In this document: positions 24,590 to 34,597 of the stretch, in pieces
Layout of the letters: every line of letters begins with the position of its first letter
Position numbering within the stretch: position 1 is the first letter of the stretch
DNA from: Hedera helix
Lineage: Eukaryota; Streptophyta; Magnoliopsida; Apiales; Araliaceae
DNA: 64,000 nt
Direction of reading: 5' to 3'
NCBI GenBank assembly: GCA_947179155.2
Contig: OX359278.1
Location: forward strand, 30,198,773 to 30,262,772
Program-made: the position numbers and the translations under genes
The notes under the pieces: model-generated
Databases searched by the model: none
The model's input: only the letters and a program-made list of their open reading frames with translations
Told to the model about the DNA's origin: nothing

Positions 24590-26560
24590 GTCCGACGGTC
24601 GCTCTTGGATTGGTCAGGTATCGTCTCTGACGTGTCACTTTTCAATTGGTCAGGTATTGACGGGTCGTTTTTTTGAAAAGGCCAGGTATCGTATCTGACT
24701 GGTCGTTTCGAAATGGTCAGGTATCGTATCTGACGGGTCGTTTTTCAATTGGTCAGGTATCGTATCTGACGGGTCGTTTTTCAATTGGGTCAGGTATCGT
24801 ATCTGACGGGTCGTTTTTCAATTGGTCAGGTCTCGTATCTGACGGGTCGTTTTTCAATTGGTCAGGTCTCGTATCTGACGGGTCGTTTTTGAATTGGTCA
24901 GGTATCGTATCTGACTGGTCGTTTTGAATTGGTCAGGTCTCGTATCTGACGGGTCGTTTAGAATTGGTCAGGTCTCGTATCTGACGAGTCGTTTTTTGAA
25001 TTGGTCAGGTCTCGTATCTGACGGGTCGTTTTGAATTGGTCAGGTCTCGTATCTGACAAGTCGTTTTTGAATTGGTCAGGTATCGTATCTGACTGGTCGT
25101 TTTGAATTGGTCAGGTCTCGTATCTGACGGGTCGTTTAGAATTGGTCAGGTATCGTATCTGACTGGTCGTTTTTGGTTTGGTCAGGTATCGTATCTGACT
25201 GATCGTTTTTGGGTTGGTCAGGTATCGTATCTGACTGGTCATTTTTGGTTTGGTCAGGTATCGTATCTGACTGGTCGTTTTTGGGTTGGTCAGGTATCGT
25301 ATCTGACTGGTCATTTTTGGTTTGGTCAGGTATCGTATCTGACTGGTCGTTTTTGGGTTGGTCAGGTATCGTATCTGACTGGTCGCTTTTGGGTTGGTCA
25401 GGTATCGTATCTGACTGGTCGTTTTTGGTTTGGTCAGGTATCGTATCTGACTGGTCATTTTGAAATGGTCAGGTATCGTATCTGACTGGTAGTTTTGAAT
25501 TGGTCAGGTCTCGTATTTGACGGGTCGTTTTGAATTGGTCAGGTCTCGTATCTGACGGGTCGTTTTTTCAATTGGTCAGGTATCGTATCTGACGGGTCGT
25601 TTTTTCAATTGGTCAGGTATCGTATCTGACGGGTCGTTTTTTCAATTGGTCAGGTATCGTATCTGACGGGTCGTTTTTCAATTGGTCAGGTATCGTATCT
25701 GACGGGTCGTTTTTCAATTGGTCAGGTATCGTATCTGACGGGTCGTTTTTTCAATTGGTCAGGTATCGTATCTGACGGGTCGTTTTTCAATTGGTCAGGT
25801 ATCGTATCTGACGGGTCGTTTGAATTGGTCAGGTCTCGTATCTGACTGGTCGTTTTTGAAATGGTCAGGTCTCGTATCTGACGGGTAGTTTTGAATTGGT
25901 CAGGTCTCGTATCTGACGGGTCGTTTTGAATTGGTCAGGTCTCGTATCTGACGGGTCGTTTTGGACGGTCAGGGTTTTCACTGACGGGTCATGTTTGGAC
26001 GGTCAGGGGTTTTCACTGACGAGTCATTTTGGACGGTCAGGTATTGTTTCTGACGGGTCATGTTTGGACGGTCAGGGGTTTTCACTGACGGGTCATGTTT
26101 GGACGGTCAGGAGTTTTCACTGACGGGTTATTTTGGACGGTCAGTTCTTGTTTCTGACGGGTCGTGTTGGACGGTCAGTTCTTGTTTCTGACGGGTCATT
26201 TTGGACGGTCAGGTATTGTTTCTGACGGGTCATTTTGGACGGTCAGTTCTTTTGACTGACGGGTCATGTTTGGACGGTCAGTTTCCTTTGACTGACGGGT
26301 CATTTTGGACGGTCAGTTCTTTTGACTGACGGGTCATTTTTGAGTTGGTCAGTATCTTTTGACTGACGGGTCATGTTTGGATGGTCAGTATCTTTTGACT
26401 GACGGGTCATGTTGGACGGTCAGTATCTTTTGACTGACGGGTCATGTTTGGACGGTCAGCTTCCTTTGACTGACGGGTCATGTTTGGACGGTCAGTTTTC
26501 GTATCTGACTGGTCATGTTTGAACGGTCAGTTTTTGTATCTGACTGGTCATTTTTGGTTT
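24590..26560. repeat. Hypervariable 3' tandem array with a GTCAG...CTGAC dyad
   Basis: Over 50 head-to-tail units of about 33-39 bp. From about 24600 to 25965 the unit is GGTCAGGTATCGTATCTGAC followed by GGGTCGTTTTTCAATT or a variant. From about 25965 to 26560 it is GGACGGTCAG, a changed 8-10 base spacer such as TTCTTTTGA or GGGTTTTCA, then CTGACGGGTCATGTTT. The array lies between gag and the 3' LTR, where Tat/Ogre elements are known to carry variable tandem repeats that can seed satellites. ORFs on both strands through the array (up to 127 codons) reflect the repeat and are not genes. Confidence 0.95.
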
Positions 26561-28130
26561 GACTTGTCATTCTTGGGGTTCGTCCTTGTAAATCTCTCTT
26601 GACAGCCGTTGCCTTTGACCTATCATCCTTGTTGATTAGCTGAAGGTGCTTCAGACAGTCGTTTTGCAATTCCTTTATGTTCTATAGATTCTGGGCGCAT
26701 TGGAACGTGCAAGTTTCCCGCTGCCATGTCCCTCCGATGAATGGCACCGGTATTCGTGTCGCCGACAGTCTCGTACCTGTGATTTTCTTTTCATGCACAT
26801 TTTTATTTTGATATATATACATGGATGCACGGATGTTATGCTTGGATCAATAGATATGCTGGGAAGGAAATGACCCCTGTTTAGTCAAATGATACAATTT
26901 TTCACATGTCGTTCTTTTTGACTACTCAGTTGTGCCATGCCTTATTTGGGAGCACAGTTTCTGGACTTCAAGGTTGGTTCATTGAATCGCATGCCCCTGA
27001 TCGTTTCTCTGTTGGGGGAATTGTATCTGTCGTTTTGAATGCCCAATCGACTTATCCAGTGCTCCTCATCCTGCTCACAGATCGTCACGTCTTTGAATTT
27101 GGGGCGCAGGGACTTCCTCTTATGCTAGAGGATTATGCCTAGATTCTGGGTTGATACCTAGGTGATCCCCTATTTAGTTGGTCGTATGTTTTGATAGTTC
27201 TTGACTTTCATCTGATTGAGGCAGTCCATTTGCCTTGTTGCGATGACCGACGGCCATGTTGCCCTTCCTCGCCTTTTAATCGATTCAGCTCAGACGTCCG
27301 GAATTATATCGCTCTTGCATATGCTCACTTGAGTATCGAGGTAATGTCAGCATGCATCAGGCTGAGTTTGTTAAAATCCATTGATGGTCGTGGGGGAAGA
27401 TTCGTTGATGAGGAGTCTGATATAGACCTGTGCTCTTTTCATTTCCACGATCTTTAAGATGCCCCAGCCTCTACTCGTGTCTTGTCGAGGATACGTATAG
27501 GAAGACGTTTCGCTGGTCATGTCGAATTTATCCACAGCGAGTCATATCCTGCACAAGTAATAAATGCAAAATGCTCGACCATTCGGGTCGGCGGGGTTAA
27601 CTCCGATATTACTAAACATCTCAACAGTAGAGCAGCAAAATGGAATGCTCGGGATTATGAAATTTGATCCGTGTCTGTGATGTTTTCGTCTTATCGTAAA
27701 AAAACTTGGCATCGAGATGGATCTCTTTTTTCGTAAATTGTGAGTGGATTATTTTGACATTGAATAAATTGTGAATGTATTAAGTCACTCTCGATTTTTA
27801 TTTTTTTTATTTTATTTTATTATTTTTTTTTTCATTTGACGAGTTATGAAATCGTAATAGAACATTTAAGCATTCATGGTCAATATACGTGAGTATGATT
27901 AAATTCAAAAACTACCTTCCTTTATCAAAGGTATTCCGGCTTCATTCTCGTTATCGTTATTCACAGAATCAACGTCATATGGCAAGTGCACTGTGCGATA
28001 CATCCTTCATTTAGGGGCCTCTTTTCCGTGACTTTAGATGAGCTTCCTTCTTTTCTCTGGTCGAATTTTTTTTGTTTTCCTCTTTTTTCAACTCCGCATT
28101 TCCCTTTTCGTGTCCACTCAACTTGTCTCG
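26561..28130 (-). other. Unique-sequence part of the Tat-like 3' region
   Basis: Between the two repeat arrays I see no RT, RNase H or integrase motif on the - strand. The + strand ORFs at 26906-27142, 27191-27457 and 27482-27667 run antisense to the element and show no recognisable domain. Poly-T/AT tracts lie at about 27800-27835. It appears to be untranslated sequence remaining where pol is missing. Confidence 0.6.
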
Positions 28131-28625
28131 TTTTCTTAGGCTATTCAGAGTTACCCATTTAACAAGCTTTGGACCAATGACTCCCAAACCAGGCGGCTTT
28201 AGGACATTAGGTGTAAAGACACCCCTTCGGGTTTACTTGCTCGAGTAACAGAGGCCACGCTTCGATACAAGTTAGGTGGTTTACCACATTCATTCCTCGT
28301 CTGACTCTGCGCAAGATTCGTTTTCTTAGGCCTGAGTTACCCATGTAGCGAGCGTTGGGTCGGTGACTCCCAAATCGGACGACTTTAGGGCACCAGGTGT
28401 AGAGACACCTTTCAGGCTTAATTACTCGGATAACCCGTGCCACGATTCGAATCTGCTCAGGTCTCTGCAGCTTTAATGCTCGTTTTCTTAGGCTCTGAGT
28501 TACCCACGTAACGAGTGTTGGGCCGGTGACTCCCAAATCAGGCGACTTTAGGGCACCAGGTGTGAAGACACCCCTCAGGCTTAATTACTCGAATAACTCA
28601 GGCCACGATTCGAGACATTGGATTC
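28131..28625. repeat. Three diverged copies of a 160-190 bp repeat
   Basis: The block TTTTCTTAGG... GAGTTACCCA... GTGACTCCCAAA... GGTGTAAAGACACC... starts at about 28131, 28321 and 28483. Copies differ by small indels. On the - strand, 28207-28536 is open through two copies (109 codons with a repeated CLYT) but has no known domain. The array is part of the 3' region of the Tat-like element. Confidence 0.85.
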
Positions 28626-29590
28626 ATTTTTATTTACCTTTCGACTCTGCATCAACTGTCATCATTATCGTCATAGTTTTATGCCCCACATCTGAAAGTT
28701 GGCGCAACCGCAAAGTGCTAACTTGCCTATGAGGTGAATTCTGCTCCGAACGACACTTCGAAATCAGGTCTTTGTTGGACAGTTTTAATCGTCTAATCAT
28801 ACTCATGAGTCTGCTCCACAGATGCTTGTCAGAATTAATTCGATTCCTAACAAGTCAAATAAAACTTTTCTCTTTCCAAAAGTAATGTTAGAGTTAAACT
28901 ATGTACAGTCTTAATATATGTACATGAAGACAGGAAAGAAATAAATAACTAAGATGAGTTGTATATTACCTATGGGTCCTCGTATTCTGAAAGAGCTCTG
29001 ACTGGAAAGGACCAATTGATCGTACATCTCGGATGACGTTGTCGTATGCTGACGAGATCGTACCATAGATGTTGAATTTGCACTACCTTTCCATGGATGA
29101 TTGATGAATGCCCCAGTGTCGAATCGTCATCGATTTCAAAATTGCCCCAGTCCTGATTGTTGTCAAGGTCATTGATTCGTGGTGTCTTTGACAGGTGGGC
29201 TGATGAGATGCTGGGAACCCAAAATCCTTTGCTTTTGATCAGGTAGGAAGTGCACTCCGATGGGTTGACAGGAGAACAAGTTGTCTGGGTCATGGATCGT
29301 TTAATTGCAAAACTATCGAAGGGTTATATACATTTTTACAAGGATTAGACCGCGCCAAAGTGGCTGCCTACGTACTCCTATAGGAAGAGGAGATCAGGTC
29401 TTTCGTAGTTCAGGCTCTCAATAGCACACAAGATTGCTTTTTTGCTTTTTCCGCATTTTTGCTTTTTTTTTTTTTTTTTTTTTAGAAAACATAACATCAT
29501 AATGCACAGAAAATAGAACAGGCTATAACATTAAGTAGATGATAACGTCCCCACCCCCTTTTTTGGGACTCACAATCGTTTCCTTGGAAT
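28626..29590 (-). other. Region just downstream of Tat-like gag
   Basis: Directly after the gag stop comes a poly-purine/poly-T segment (about 29460-29483 on +), the GGCTGCCTACGTACTCC block at about 29361 that is common in Tat elements, and a 107-codon - strand ORF (28970-29293) starting MTQTTCSPVNPSECTSYL. I do not recognise that ORF. It is acidic in the middle and has no CCHC, DTG, YVDD or DDE motif. This is where protease and pol would be expected and are missing. Confidence 0.5.
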
Positions 29591-31702
29591 TTACCATTTC
29601 ATGGTTCGTTGAGGCTCGATAATCCGTTCGTCGGTGGTCAGGCTCCCCATTGCGGTGATCTCAATGTCACTTGCCATTTTTAGCTCTCCTCTTTCGATAA
29701 GATTTTGGATCTTGTGCCGCAACGCCCAACACTCTTCAGTATCATGCCCTGGGGAGTTGGAATGATAGAGGCATATTCGTGTAGGATCGTATCTTTTAGA
29801 CTTGGGGTCGGTTTGTGGCAGCAACTCCGTAATCTTTCCCCGGCTGATCAGAAGGTGCAATATTTCTGCATTTGATTTGCTCAAAGGGGTGAACTTTCGA
29901 TCTCTTGGGAATGCTGCTCGATCTTTCCCTTTTGAGGGTTCACCTCTGTCCGATCGGTTATCAAGGCTCCACTGGTGGGGTCGTCTGGCATCTTTATTAT
30001 TTTGATTTCCCTGCCCTTTCAGTCTGCTTTGATCTTCTTGAGTCAGCTGGTTTTCCTGGGAGGGAACCTGGTTTGGAATTTGTTTGTCCTCTTCTTCCGT
30101 CTGGTCTCTCAGTAATTGGGTGAAGAGTTGCCTCGTTAGATTATGTTGGTGTACCACCAGGTCTGCTAATTGCTTCATTTGATGCCTGACCAACTTCAAT
30201 TCTTGCCTAATGACCTTAACCTCCTCCAGACATTCCCCTTCAAGGACAATTGTTTCGCTCATTGGGGGGTATTCTTCGACCTTTCGTATGTATTTGCGAT
30301 TGGGGTCCACCCCGATATTTCCTGCCCCAATCATGCTTACCTCGTCTGTTCCGTATTGTGGCAGATGGTTGGCGTTGACATCTGGTCGTTGAACTACAAT
30401 GTCCCCCCTGTCGATCAAGTTTTGTATCTTATGTTTTAATGACCAACACTCTTCAGTATCATGCCCAGGAGATTCTGAGTGATAAGCGCATCGTTTGCGG
30501 GGGTCAAATCGTTTGCCTCTTGAATCGCTGGGTGGAGCTAGCTCAGTGATTTTCTTCTGGGCGACCAATAACGCCAATACGTTCTCGAGGGAATCGCCTA
30601 AGGGAGTGAATCTTCGACTATCTGTTCGTTCAAACTTCCCTTGCCTGTCTGGACCCTGATTGAATGTGGCCTGTTGCTGTAGTTGCAGATGGTTTCCATT
30701 TACCGAGGTGGGGGGGCCATTGTTGGGTCTCCACGATTGTCCGTGCGAAACGAAAGACACATCCACCTCTTCCTGACTCTGTTTGGGTACAAGGTGGTGC
30801 TCTTTGGCTAAAAGGTGCTCAGCTATGGCCTCTAATGCTGTGAAATCTTTGATTTTCCCAGTCCTTAAACCTATTTCGGCCATCTCACCATGTTTGATCA
30901 TCTCTGAAAAAGGTTTGCCTAATCCAGCCAATACTCTTTCGTAATAAGGAGCCTCTTGTATGTCTATGAAGGTTATCACCAATTCAGCCTCATCCATGGG
31001 AGGGTTTACTTGGGCCGCCATCCTCCTCCACCGCTGAGCATAGTCTCTGAAGGATTCACTGGTCTGTTTTCTGATTTTTGTCATCTGGTATCGATCCGGG
31101 GCCATCTGGGACTGAAAGCTGTATTGGGTTAGGAAAGTATGGGCCAGCTCCTCCCAATTGTGAATCTTAGCATTGTCCAATCTCGCATACCACGTTCTAG
31201 CCTCCCCTGTCAGGCTTTTCTGGAACAGTTGCATTCTCAGTGACTCGTCCTCAGCATATCCCCCCAGCTCTCCGATGTATACTTTCAAATGGGTGTAAGG
31301 ATCCCCTGATCCGTTATACTTCTCAAATTCGGGGAGTTTGAACTTTTCTGGATATCTGGTTCCCGGAAAGATGCAAAGGTCGGAATAGTTCACGCTGCCA
31401 TATGACCCGATCCCCTTCATTGTTTTGATGGCTTCCTCCATCTGCTTTATCTTCTTACTAACCCCACTGGCCACCTCGTCTTCAGGGATGATAATGACTT
31501 GCTTTGGTAGCTCTACTTTTGGAGTTTCTGGGGTCAGTACGTTCCCTTGAGATGATGGCCCCGGCGGGTCCTCGAGCTGTGGCCCTGCCTTCAGTTTGAA
31601 ATGCTCTTTGAGCAACATGGTCAATTCCGTCATCTGATTCTTCACTGCATCAAACTCTTCCCGAGATATGGGAGCCGGGGTCAGATTGGGATTCTCGGCC
31701 AT
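29591..31702 (-). CDS. Gag polyprotein of the Tat/Ogre-like element (703 aa)
   Basis: Intact ORF. I choose ATG 31702 (MAENPNLTPAPISREEFDAV); an upstream in-frame ATG at 31777 adds 25 residues, but a sequence resembling a 3' splice site (TTTATTTGCAG followed by G) falls inside them. Gag forms the particle that packages element RNA. In order: a coiled, charged N-terminus; a Retrotrans_gag-like core at about residues 110-300 (FPEKFKLPEFEKYNGSGDP-like start, then LTGEARTWYARL, LAHTFLTQYSF, FRDYAQRWRRMAAQV); a first CCHC-like motif CxYHx5GHDTEEC near residue 405; a charged linker; and a second copy of the same module near residue 645 (CLYHSNSPGHDTEEC). Each module is preceded by a KITEL block and followed by HKIQNLI(D/E)RG. 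The ORF stops soon after the second module with no protease attached. Confidence 0.9.
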   Translation of the reverse strand: MAENPNLTPAPISREEFDAVKNQMTELTMLLKEHFKLKAGPQLEDPPGPSSQGNVLTPETPKVELPKQVIIIPEDEVASGVSKKIKQMEEAIKTMKGIGSYGSVNYSDLCIFPGTRYPEKFKLPEFEKYNGSGDPYTHLKVYIGELGGYAEDESLRMQLFQKSLTGEARTWYARLDNAKIHNWEELAHTFLTQYSFQSQMAPDRYQMTKIRKQTSESFRDYAQRWRRMAAQVNPPMDEAELVITFIDIQEAPYYERVLAGLGKPFSEMIKHGEMAEIGLRTGKIKDFTALEAIAEHLLAKEHHLVPKQSQEEVDVSFVSHGQSWRPNNGPPTSVNGNHLQLQQQATFNQGPDRQGKFERTDSRRFTPLGDSLENVLALLVAQKKITELAPPSDSRGKRFDPRKRCAYHSESPGHDTEECWSLKHKIQNLIDRGDIVVQRPDVNANHLPQYGTDEVSMIGAGNIGVDPNRKYIRKVEEYPPMSETIVLEGECLEEVKVIRQELKLVRHQMKQLADLVVHQHNLTRQLFTQLLRDQTEEEDKQIPNQVPSQENQLTQEDQSRLKGQGNQNNKDARRPHQWSLDNRSDRGEPSKGKDRAAFPRDRKFTPLSKSNAEILHLLISRGKITELLPQTDPKSKRYDPTRICLYHSNSPGHDTEECWALRHKIQNLIERGELKMASDIEITAMGSLTTDERIIEPQRTMKW

Positions 31703-32472
31703 TTCGACTGTAGACTCTCGGGCTTTTCTGGACCGAAGACGAGTTTGGGGCGCAATCCTGCAAATAAAACACGCCAAGGTTTAGTTTCGGGAAATGACAT
31801 TTGGCAAGTGCATGCTAAAGCAATTATTTTTGTATTTTTGGGTTTTGTAATCTTTTTCTGCAAAATAGGGTTAGTATCCCTTTATTTTAACCAAAGTAAT
31901 GACGTTGTGTATTTTATGATGCTCTCCAAGTTGTCCCTGTAAAACAGAGGTTAGTACTTTATTTTGACAAAAGTGGGAGGTACAAAACGTTTGACTAAAG
32001 TATGACATTATGTGCGTGAAACGTAAAAGGGTATGAAGAGACTTCCCACGCGTCGGGTTTATCTGAGGCTGACCTACCCTAAGTTACTCTCACGGGCTTT
32101 TTGGCATGAAGGTTCCCAAATCTTCGCAATATACTAGAAGGGAATAAATCCGATCTTTCAACTGGATTGGATCTGAGTGGATGCTTTTCCTGAGCCTCGC
32201 CGGGGAGCACCCCTTTGAGTCCAGTAATCCACATCCGACGGGTTTGCCTCAGGAGGAGGAACTGCTCAACATACATTCATCATTCATTCATCGTTCCTCA
32301 CCGTATGCATATGATGCTAATAAAGTAAAGCTTCAAAAAGAAATTTGCAATCACACCCTTTACATACACGCAAGAAAAGGCAAATTAACGCAAGCAACGC
32401 AACCACATATTTTTAGATTTTTAAAGGATAAGAAAACATCGAGATTTTAACGCGGCTTAAGCCCTCTACTGT
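31703..32472 (-). other. Leader of the Tat-like element
   Basis: Untranslated stretch between primer site and gag. It contains a possible intron acceptor just upstream of gag (about 31756-31768 on the - strand). Introns are documented in Ogre elements, though not necessarily at this place. I see no upstream ORF of the kind some Ogre elements carry; + strand ORFs here (31601-31942, 32181-32450) are antisense and featureless. Confidence 0.5.
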
Positions 32473-32490
32473 CCCCAGCAGAGTCGCCAG
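32473..32490 (-). other. Primer-binding site of the Tat-like element
   Basis: On the - strand TGGCGACTCTGCTGGGGA begins next to the end of the 5' LTR. This sequence is the typical primer site of Tat/Ogre elements, reported as complementary to a tRNA-Arg 3' end. A second GAGTCGCCAG lies inside each LTR (about 22450 and 32655). Confidence 0.88.
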
Positions 32491-32491
32491 C

Positions 32492-34597
32492 TGTCGACGC
32501 CGGGATTTTCGTTCGTCTCGTTTTTTATTTATTAAAAATGTCCCTTTCCAATTTTAGCCTTTTGAATTAAATGTGATTTTGAAAAGGGTCGGCTTAGTGT
32601 CGACGGGTTTTGAAAGATCGATTTTTTTATGAGCCAATTGACCAGAGTCGCCAGTTGGTATATTTGAAATGGATGTACCAACTCATCCGAATTTGTTTTC
32701 GTAATCGCTGGCTCATATGTGACTCCGATTAATTGGTCCGCAAACCGAGATTCATAGAGTTCGGGGGCTTGCTTAAGCGAGGGGAAGGTGTTAGGCACCC
32801 CCCGACTTCCGTGAAACACGGTTACCGCAATCTTGATATTTTCCTATCCTTTTTAAATCCTAAAATGTGTGGTTTTGCGTGTGTGTGCGTGCGTGCCTAG
32901 ATGAATGTTTGTGGTGCGTTTTGCATAAAAGTTCGCTTTTATTTTTATATGGCAAAAGTGTTATCTGGAAAGTGTTTTGGACGTTCTTTGACCCAAATGA
33001 CGAGGCTTCGCTTTTTATAAGAAAGATTGATTTTAATTTCGAAAGCGTTGAGGGTTTTTTATTTAGATGTCATTTTAGAAAACAATAGTTTTAAACTTTT
33101 GTCAAATAGGAATCGAGACTATACATTGCCTTCTAACAGTTAATATAAATAAATCGAGGGCAACTTCTAGAACTCTTTAACCCTATGCACAAAGTTTAAT
33201 GAAAACATTTATTTATTTGCAAAATCGTTTTTTTGTGACGTTTTAAAACCAACTAAAGCCTATTCATCAATTATGGATTAAAGTTTACCAAAACACTTAA
33301 CCTTTAAACCTCGTGAATCTAATATCCTAAATTTGCTTGATTTTATAAAATCTTCATTATTTGCCTTATTTTGAAAACCATTTTTCGTGTCGTAAATTAA
33401 AACATACATCCCAAAACGTGTCGGGGTTATCTACGGGCATGTAAGCCATCCAGACAACCCCAAACACCCACAATCACATATTTCATTATTTTCACGGGGC
33501 CTTAACCCGAACACGACCTTGTGTCGTTTTAAGGCCCAAAAATTTACATATTTACATAAAGGTGCATCGCGATCGTTACATACGTAAAAGCTAGAAAATA
33601 AACTAAAGGGATATCATCGGGAGGTTAGGAGGAGATTCTATCCGCAATAAATCCTCTCTAACCATCCCTAATCCATAGATCCCAAAACAAATATCAACTA
33701 CATTGGATCTAACTTTCAAATACACTAAAACAAACTATTTAAATAGCAATGCACCAAATATTTTCGGATCCACAGAAGATCCACCCAACAAACACAATAA
33801 GAACAAAATAAAAACTAGATCTACAAGATTTGATATATCAAACACCACGACGCTATGAAAACTCGGATTTTTTACATTCCAAATGATGAAATAGATGATT
33901 CAACACTTGGAAACCAAAATAGGATACAAAGATTGTACAAAGGATGAAGAAATCTCACTCTTTGGAACAAACCCGTGGGTTTCTCTCTCTAAAATCTCGT
34001 TTCTCTCTCTACATTTCCGCCATTTTCTTCTTCTCCCGCGAGCTCTCTCTCTCTAAAAATCTATTTTTTCTTCTCTTCTGGTTCTCGGGTTGAAGATGGC
34101 GATCTATAGTGCCTCAGCAGGCAGCCGCAGATGCATCTGCGGCCAGCCGCAGATGCATCTGCGGCTGCCTGCTGTGGCCGTCTCCTCGGCTGCCGTGTGC
34201 CGCCCTCGAGCCACGCGAACGTCTTTTTGTCGGCAGCCGCGACTGCATCCGCGGCTGTCCGGCGCATTTTTCTCGAATTTCGTGCCACGCGGTATTAATT
34301 TGCCAATTTCTGCTGTATTATTTCGGAAGGCTGTTCCTCGGTGTATAAATTGCTCGTTGTGCTTCGTAAGCGGAGTGGCCATTAGTCGTCTTTTGTGGTC
34401 AGCTCAGGCCTTTCTGGATTAACTGTTCGCCTTGCCTCAAGTGACCGGATGCTCGTTGTCCGTTGTGGCGGTTTTGACCATAAATCGCTGGGGTGGCTTT
34501 GTGCTGGGGTCCACCTTTCTTTCCGCATGTCGGGTCAAATGACGATTTTGCCCTCCTGCCAGGGTTAGTAGAGAAGTGCAAAATTTGGGTGTCTACA
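32492..34597 (-). mobile_element. 5' LTR of the Tat-like element
   Basis: 2106 bp, the same length as the 3' LTR and nearly identical to it. It sits beside the primer site, so it is the promoter-bearing copy. The 60 bp inverted repeat is at 34115-34174, and the flanking ACGCG at 34598-34602 completes the target duplication. Confidence 0.95.
34115..34174. repeat. Perfect 60 bp inverted repeat in the 5' LTR
   Basis: Identical to 23911-23970: 29 bp arms, 2 bp spacer, and a nested 20 bp palindrome in each arm. Intactness in both LTRs fits the recent insertion. Confidence 0.95.

Larger units (their letters stand above)
22288..34597 (-). mobile_element. Young gag-only Tat/Ogre-like Ty3/gypsy element
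   Basis: A 12310 bp insertion with 5 bp duplication ACGCG (22283-22287 and 34598-34602). It has two 2106 bp LTRs, a primer site of the TGGCGACTC type (32473-32490), a long gag ORF (29591-31702), a 5.2 kb non-coding tail with two repeat arrays, and a polypurine tract (24394-24408), all on the - strand. The LTRs (- strand start TGTAGACACCCAAATTTTGC) and primer site are characteristic of the Tat/Ogre group. There is no protease, RT, RNase H or integrase. I saw only two LTR mismatches, so it moved recently and must have borrowed pol from another element. Confidence 0.9.

Noticed and set aside
25102..25485. ORF of 127 codons with a repeated GQVSYLTG(R/H)F motif
   Set aside because: It is the minisatellite read in one frame; other frames and the other strand are open too. 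No promoter or non-repeat part supports a gene.
24590..26560. CRISPR-like array of short repeats
   Set aside because: The units are head-to-tail without unique spacers, the organism is a plant, and the array lies between gag and the 3' LTR of a Tat-like element, where tandem repeats are expected.
26906..27667. Three consecutive + strand ORFs as possible host genes
   Set aside because: They are antisense within the 3' region of the Tat-like element, have no recognisable domain, and have no start or splice context linking them.
29802..30439. + strand ORFs opposite the Tat-like gag
   Set aside because: They are shadows of the gag ORF on the other strand.
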